NCBI RefSeq assembly: GCF_014640555.1 | Contig: NZ_BMHE01000035.1 | Span: 17,480-81,479 of the forward strand | Source: Paenibacillus marchantiophytorum | GTDB taxonomy: Bacteria; Bacillota; Bacilli; Paenibacillales; NBRC-103111 | Direction of reading: 5' to 3' | DNA length: 64,000 nt | Shown: in pieces, positions 60,733 to 64,000 of the stretch | How the letters are laid out: the number at the start of each line of letters is the position of its first letter | How positions within the stretch are numbered: the first letter of the stretch is position 1 | Notes under the pieces: generated by a model | What the model saw: the letters and a program-made list of their open reading frames with translations, nothing else | Databases searched by the model: none | Told to the model about the DNA's origin: nothing | Made by a program: the position numbers and the translations under genes

Positions 60733-61170
60733 ATGGCTATCCCACAATTATCGGTAGCTAACTGTCCGCGCTGCGGAAAAGTGTTTCAGAAAAATTTGCG
60801 CAATCAATGTTCCGACTGCAGTTATAGCATGGATACTATTCTAACAAGTTGCTTGGAATTCTTGCGGAGAAATTATCGTGCAACCAATGCACAGGTCTAT
60901 GCTGCAACTGGTGTTAACCCTGAGCAAGTGTACGTATGGATCAAAGAGGGCAAGCTGCATCTGAGCGACTATCCGAATTTGAACTATCCTTGTGCATCGT
61001 GCTCCAAACCGATCCGTCAACAGAAGATGTGCTCGGACTGCACATCTCGAATTACGCGTGATATCCGGGAACTTAAGGACAAAGATCAGAGTTTCCAAGT
61101 GCTGCGCAGGGATAAGCAAACGGTCTCAAGCGGCGGTTTCCAAATCCGGGAAAGATTAAGCGGCGTGTAA
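60733..61170 (+). CDS. YvyF-like protein with two zinc knuckles
   Basis: 145 residues. An N-terminal CPRCGK ... CSDC pair and a central CASC ... CSDC pair frame a helical region (FLRRNYRATNAQVYAATGV, VYVWIKEGKLHL) like the MerR-type middle of YvyF, a protein of the flagellar operon in bacilli. No flagellar genes are nearby, so this may be a paralogue. ATG at 60733 follows GGTGGAG. Confidence 0.75.
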   Translation: MAIPQLSVANCPRCGKVFQKNLRNQCSDCSYSMDTILTSCLEFLRRNYRATNAQVYAATGVNPEQVYVWIKEGKLHLSDYPNLNYPCASCSKPIRQQKMCSDCTSRITRDIRELKDKDQSFQVLRRDKQTVSSGGFQIRERLSGV

Positions 61171-61199
61171 TTTCCCGGCAGATGGGTAATAGTAAGAGT

Positions 61200-61228
61200 A
61201 ACATCCCCCTTGCAGGGGGATGTTTTTA
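61200..61228 (+). terminator. terminator after the YvyF-like gene
   Basis: AACATCCCCCT and AGGGGGATGTT form a perfect 11-bp stem with a three-base loop and a short T-run. Confidence 0.88.
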
Positions 61229-61348
61229 CGAAAGGTCCATTCACAATTCCGTCACAAAATATTCAATGATTTGCCACTGATTATGTATGTGAATGTCTTG
61301 AGTTGTTAGGTAGAATAGATAAGTGAACACATGATGAGGGGGATATGC

Positions 61349-61732
61349 ATGCAAAAGTGGATTTTCTTTGTACTATTTATACTTGCGGGCGCATTGGGGC
61401 TGGGAGTCCTCTTTCAAGATATTTCTAATCGCCAGGAGGCGAAGGAAGCGGATGCTGCCTCTAGCAAAATTCAGCAACTTAAAATTGTGGCTTCCAACTG
61501 GCAGTTCGACCAAGCTGATTTCACAGTAAAAAGCGGCGAGCCAACGAAAGTTTCCTTATCCTTAAAAGAAGGCGTTCATGCCATCGAAATCCAAGGGTTG
61601 GGTATCAAGTTGGATAAAGAGAACCCGTCCAAAGAAATCACTTTCGACAAACCGGGTACGTATGAAATTGATTGTGTGCTTCCTTGCGGTGAAGGACATG
61701 CTAAAATGAAATCTAAACTTGTTGTACAATAA
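61349..61732 (+). CDS. membrane-anchored cupredoxin with CuA-like site
   Basis: 127 residues: an N-terminal membrane helix (WIFFVLFILAGALGLGVLF) and a cupredoxin domain. CVLPCGEGHAKM near the C-terminus has the C-x3-C-x3-H-x2-M spacing of the CuA site in cytochrome oxidase subunit II, and an earlier histidine lies in EGVHAIEI. It could carry copper or electrons outside the membrane. No oxidase genes are nearby. GAGGGGGA before the ATG at 61349 sets the start. Confidence 0.85.
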   Translation: MQKWIFFVLFILAGALGLGVLFQDISNRQEAKEADAASSKIQQLKIVASNWQFDQADFTVKSGEPTKVSLSLKEGVHAIEIQGLGIKLDKENPSKEITFDKPGTYEIDCVLPCGEGHAKMKSKLVVQ

Positions 61733-61746
61733 GAAGACAGCAAGAC

Positions 61747-61774
61747 AAAAGGGGGCCTAACAGCTCCCTTTTTT
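61747..61774 (+). terminator. terminator after the cupredoxin gene
   Basis: AAAAGGGGGC and GCTCCCTTTT pair with one mismatch, followed by T residues. Confidence 0.78.
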
Positions 61775-61812
61775 CGATTTTGAGTTTAGGAAAACACGGA
61801 GGAGACGATAGC

Positions 61813-63114
61813 ATGAGAATGGTCGATTTAATACATAAAAAGCGTTCTGGTGATGGGCTTAGTGACCAAGAAATTGGATTTATTGTGAGTGGGTACACGA
61901 GTGGCGATATTCCGGATTATCAAATGTCCGCCTTATTGATGGCGATCTACTTCAATGGAATGTCGAGCGAAGAGATTTCAGCGCTAACGATGGCGATGGC
62001 AGGATCGGGCGAAATGATTGATTTATCTGAAATCGCAGGGATTAAAGTCGATAAACACTCAACCGGTGGAGTTGGCGATAAAATCAGCTTGATTGTTGGT
62101 CCAATCGTAGCTTTCCTAGGCGTTCCGGTTGCCAAAATGTCGGGCAGAGGCTTGGGACATACGGGCGGCACGGTTGATAAGCTGGAATCGATTCCTGGAT
62201 TCCAGATCGAATTGACAAAAGATGCCTTTATTGAGGCGGTGAACACGAATAAAATTGCGATTGTTGGCCAGAGCGGAAACCTTGCTCCAGCGGATAAGAA
62301 AATGTATGCGCTCCGTGACGTGACAGCAACTGTCGATTCGATTCCGCTCATTGCAAGCTCGATCATGAGCAAGAAAATTGCCTCTGGGGCCGATGCGATC
62401 GTTCTCGATGTGAAAATCGGATCCGGCGCTTTCATGAAAACGGTGGAGGATGCGCGTGTACTCGCCCGTACGATGGTGGACATCGGGAAGAAGCTAAATC
62501 GGTATACGATTGCGATGATTACGGATATGGAGCAGCCGCTTGGACGCGAAATTGGGAACGCCAACGAAATTCGCGAATCCATTGAGGTTCTGCGCGGCAC
62601 CGGAGATAAGGATCTTACGGAGGTCGCTATATCCGTTGCTGCCTATATGGCTGTGCTGGGTAAAGTGTTTGGCAGCTTCGAAGAAGCGCAGGAAGCGGTT
62701 CGAGACATCGTTTTGCAGGGGAAAGCGATTGACACCTTCAAACGCTTCGTAGCGAGCCAAGGCGGCGATCCTAACGTGGTCGATCAGCCTGAGCTGCTGC
62801 CGACGGCTGCGTATCATTTTGAAGTGCTGGCGGAGCAAGATGGCTTTGTGAATCAGATTGATGCGGAGCATATCGGCATTGCCGCTATGCTGCTGGGAGC
62901 GGGTCGCGCAAAGAAAGAAGACCAAATTGATTACGCAGTAGGACTTACATTGAACAAAAAAATCGGGGATGCGGTAAAAGTCGGCGAATCCCTCTGTACC
63001 CTTCATGCGAATCGTCAAGAGGTGCAGGAAGTTGTAACGATGATTCAGCATGCTTACCGCATCGAGAGCGGTGAACCGGCGCCGGTTCAATTAATTTATG
63101 ATGTTATAGTTTAA
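61813..63114 (+). CDS. pdp: pyrimidine-nucleoside phosphorylase
   Basis: 433 residues, the family length. RMVDLIHKKRSGDGLSDQEI at the start, the phosphate loop KHSTGGVGDKISL and KMSGRGLGHTGGTVDKLE are the thymidine/pyrimidine phosphorylase signatures. It splits uridine and thymidine to base and sugar 1-phosphate, which DeoB then isomerises. GGAGGAGACG precedes the ATG at 61813; the frame above has no ribosome site. Confidence 0.96.
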   Translation: MRMVDLIHKKRSGDGLSDQEIGFIVSGYTSGDIPDYQMSALLMAIYFNGMSSEEISALTMAMAGSGEMIDLSEIAGIKVDKHSTGGVGDKISLIVGPIVAFLGVPVAKMSGRGLGHTGGTVDKLESIPGFQIELTKDAFIEAVNTNKIAIVGQSGNLAPADKKMYALRDVTATVDSIPLIASSIMSKKIASGADAIVLDVKIGSGAFMKTVEDARVLARTMVDIGKKLNRYTIAMITDMEQPLGREIGNANEIRESIEVLRGTGDKDLTEVAISVAAYMAVLGKVFGSFEEAQEAVRDIVLQGKAIDTFKRFVASQGGDPNVVDQPELLPTAAYHFEVLAEQDGFVNQIDAEHIGIAAMLLGAGRAKKEDQIDYAVGLTLNKKIGDAVKVGESLCTLHANRQEVQEVVTMIQHAYRIESGEPAPVQLIYDVIV

Positions 63115-63122
63115 ATTTTGAT

Positions 63123-63164
63123 AGGACCTTAATCGCCACATGTGTGTGGCGGTTGGGGTCTTTT
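63123..63164 (+). terminator. terminator after pdp
   Basis: AGGACCTTAATCGCCACA pairs with TGTGTGGCGGTTGGGGTCT with some mismatches; a T-run follows. Confidence 0.75.
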
Positions 63165-63595
63165 GTTTTGTTAGGGGGAAGTGAAGCTTACCCATAATGA
63201 AACTTACCCCATGTTTTCGTGCTGAGCATGAATGGATACCCGCCAAGCTTGCGATAAGGGAACCAATCGGTTCGATTGGAGTATAAGGCAACCGAAGAAG
63301 GTGCTTATTTGATTGAGTGGCTGTTGGTTTGGCGTCAAAAGCAAGGCAGGAGTGCTTATTGTTCGTTCTTGAGCCCAGAAGTTCCGTTACGAACTCAACA
63401 ACACTTATTTAATCAAAATTGGGCTGTTTAGAAAAGATAACGAACTCCATCTGCGTTAATTCATGTGAAAATGCAGCTTTCCGCCTCAATACTACTCTAT
63501 AACGTTAATGCAGCTCGTTATTTCACCAAAGAAGCTATTTTCACGCAAATAAGCTTCATACAGTTCGTAAGAAGCTCAGATTGATTTTGAGGCAG
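63165..63595. other. gene-free region with dispersed-repeat sequence
   Basis: No credible gene. The stretch from about 63430 to 63595 contains repeated AACG and TTCAC-type words (GATAACGAACTC, CTATAACGTTAATG, GCTCGTTATTTCAC) and aligns in its last 90 bases with 22690-22785. A minus-strand frame at 63091-63291 looks like chance. Confidence 0.6.
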
Positions 63596-63599
63596 CTGT

Positions 63600-64000
63600 A
63601 AGGTTGAAATTCAACCTTAACGCATCTGAAAAGGCGCTCGCGCTGGGCTTTCTCTGCCTTTAACGCTGTTTCACAGCGTTAAAGCGGACACAAAGACGGC
63701 AGATGGCGCATTAAGGTTGAAATTCAACCTTAACGCATCTGAAAAGGCGCTCGCGCTGGGCTTTCTCTGCCTTTAACGCTGTTTCACAGCGTTAAAGTGG
63801 ACACAAAAGAGGCAGATGGCGTAGTAAGGTTGAAATTCAACCTTAACGCATCTGAAAAGCCGCTCGCGCTGGGCTTTCTCTGCCTTTAACGCTGTTTTAC
63901 AGCGTTAAAGCGGACACAAAGGCGGCAGATGGCGTAGTAAGGTTGAATTTCAACCTTAACCGATCTGAAAAGCCGCTCGCGCTGGGCTTTCTCTGCCTTT
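63600..64000. repeat. 113-bp tandem repeat array, at least 3.5 units, continues past the window
   Basis: Units begin with AAGGTTGAA at 63600, 63713, 63826 and 63939, a strict 113-bp period. Each holds a 19-bp palindrome (AAGGTTGAA-A or T-TTCAACCTT) and a hairpin of CTTTAACGCTG and CAGCGTTAAAG. Units differ by only a few substitutions (for example GGCGC versus GCCGC). No open frame spans the array. Confidence 0.95.

Noticed and set aside
63600..64000. Possible CRISPR array
   Set aside because: The whole 113-bp unit is repeated, with no unique spacers and no cas genes in the window.

Overview
The window is chromosomal DNA of an endospore-forming, low-to-mid GC Firmicute, most likely Paenibacillus or a close relative. 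The evidence is a complete spoIIIAA-AH operon, spoIVB, spo0A, spoIIM, two YjcZ-type small proteins, an MciZ-like FtsZ inhibitor, and a gene order that follows the B. subtilis yqh-yqi-yqj-yqk chromosome segment. Almost everything reads as conserved backbone; the less ordinary material sits in 22.4-43.8 kb and in the repeats.

Layout. 0-1 kb: sulfolactate genes comB (cut by the window edge) and comA on the minus strand. 1.1-7.1 kb: yqhV and the spoIIIA operon behind a sigma-E-like promoter. 7.2-10.6 kb: accB-accC, then the Asp23/AmaP/DUF2273 membrane module. 10.7-19.9 kb: nusB, folD, xseA, xseB, ispA, dxs, tlyA, argR, recN. 20.0-22.4 kb: spoIVB and spo0A; spo0A has a well-formed sigma-H promoter with three Spo0A boxes. 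22.4-28.6 kb: an accessory stretch with a DinB-like protein, DUF402 protein, several very small membrane proteins, an MBL-fold hydrolase, an SRPBCC protein and a guanylate-kinase-like protein with an altered P-loop. 28.6-39.5 kb: a cobalamin riboswitch and a ten-gene anaerobic-type corrin ring operon (cbiH60-X-J-C-D-ET-L-F-G-A), the order of the B. megaterium cobI operon. 39.5-43.8 kb: an intergenic repeat cluster, small hypotheticals, then steA, a family-2 glycosyltransferase and a MraY/WecA-like protein. 43.8-49.2 kb: DUF2627 and the branched-chain 2-oxo acid dehydrogenase genes. 49.2-57.6 kb: Prli42-like peptide, PepT-like peptidase, DUF3866, MciZ-like, nudF, endonuclease Q-like, spoIIM, fur, ald, yqzK, xerD. 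57.7-63.1 kb: nucleoside salvage (deoB, two purine nucleoside phosphorylases, pdp) with a YvyF-like zinc protein and a CuA-like cupredoxin between. 63.1-64 kb: no genes, but a dispersed-repeat copy and a 113-bp tandem array that runs off the window.

How the genes work together. SpoIIIA, SpoIVB, Spo0A, SpoIIM and MciZ act in sporulation. AccBC, Bkd and Dxs/IspA feed fatty acid and isoprenoid synthesis; the Bkd complex supplies branched starters. The cbi operon makes cobyrinate a,c-diamide under B12 feedback. DeoB, PNP and Pdp recover pentose and bases from nucleosides. I saw no CRISPR array, prophage, transposase, tRNA or rRNA. The most interesting points are the tandem palindromic repeat array, two other intergenic repeat families, the second PNP with changed base-binding residues, the altered P-loop protein, and several sub-100-residue genes that simple gene callers miss.
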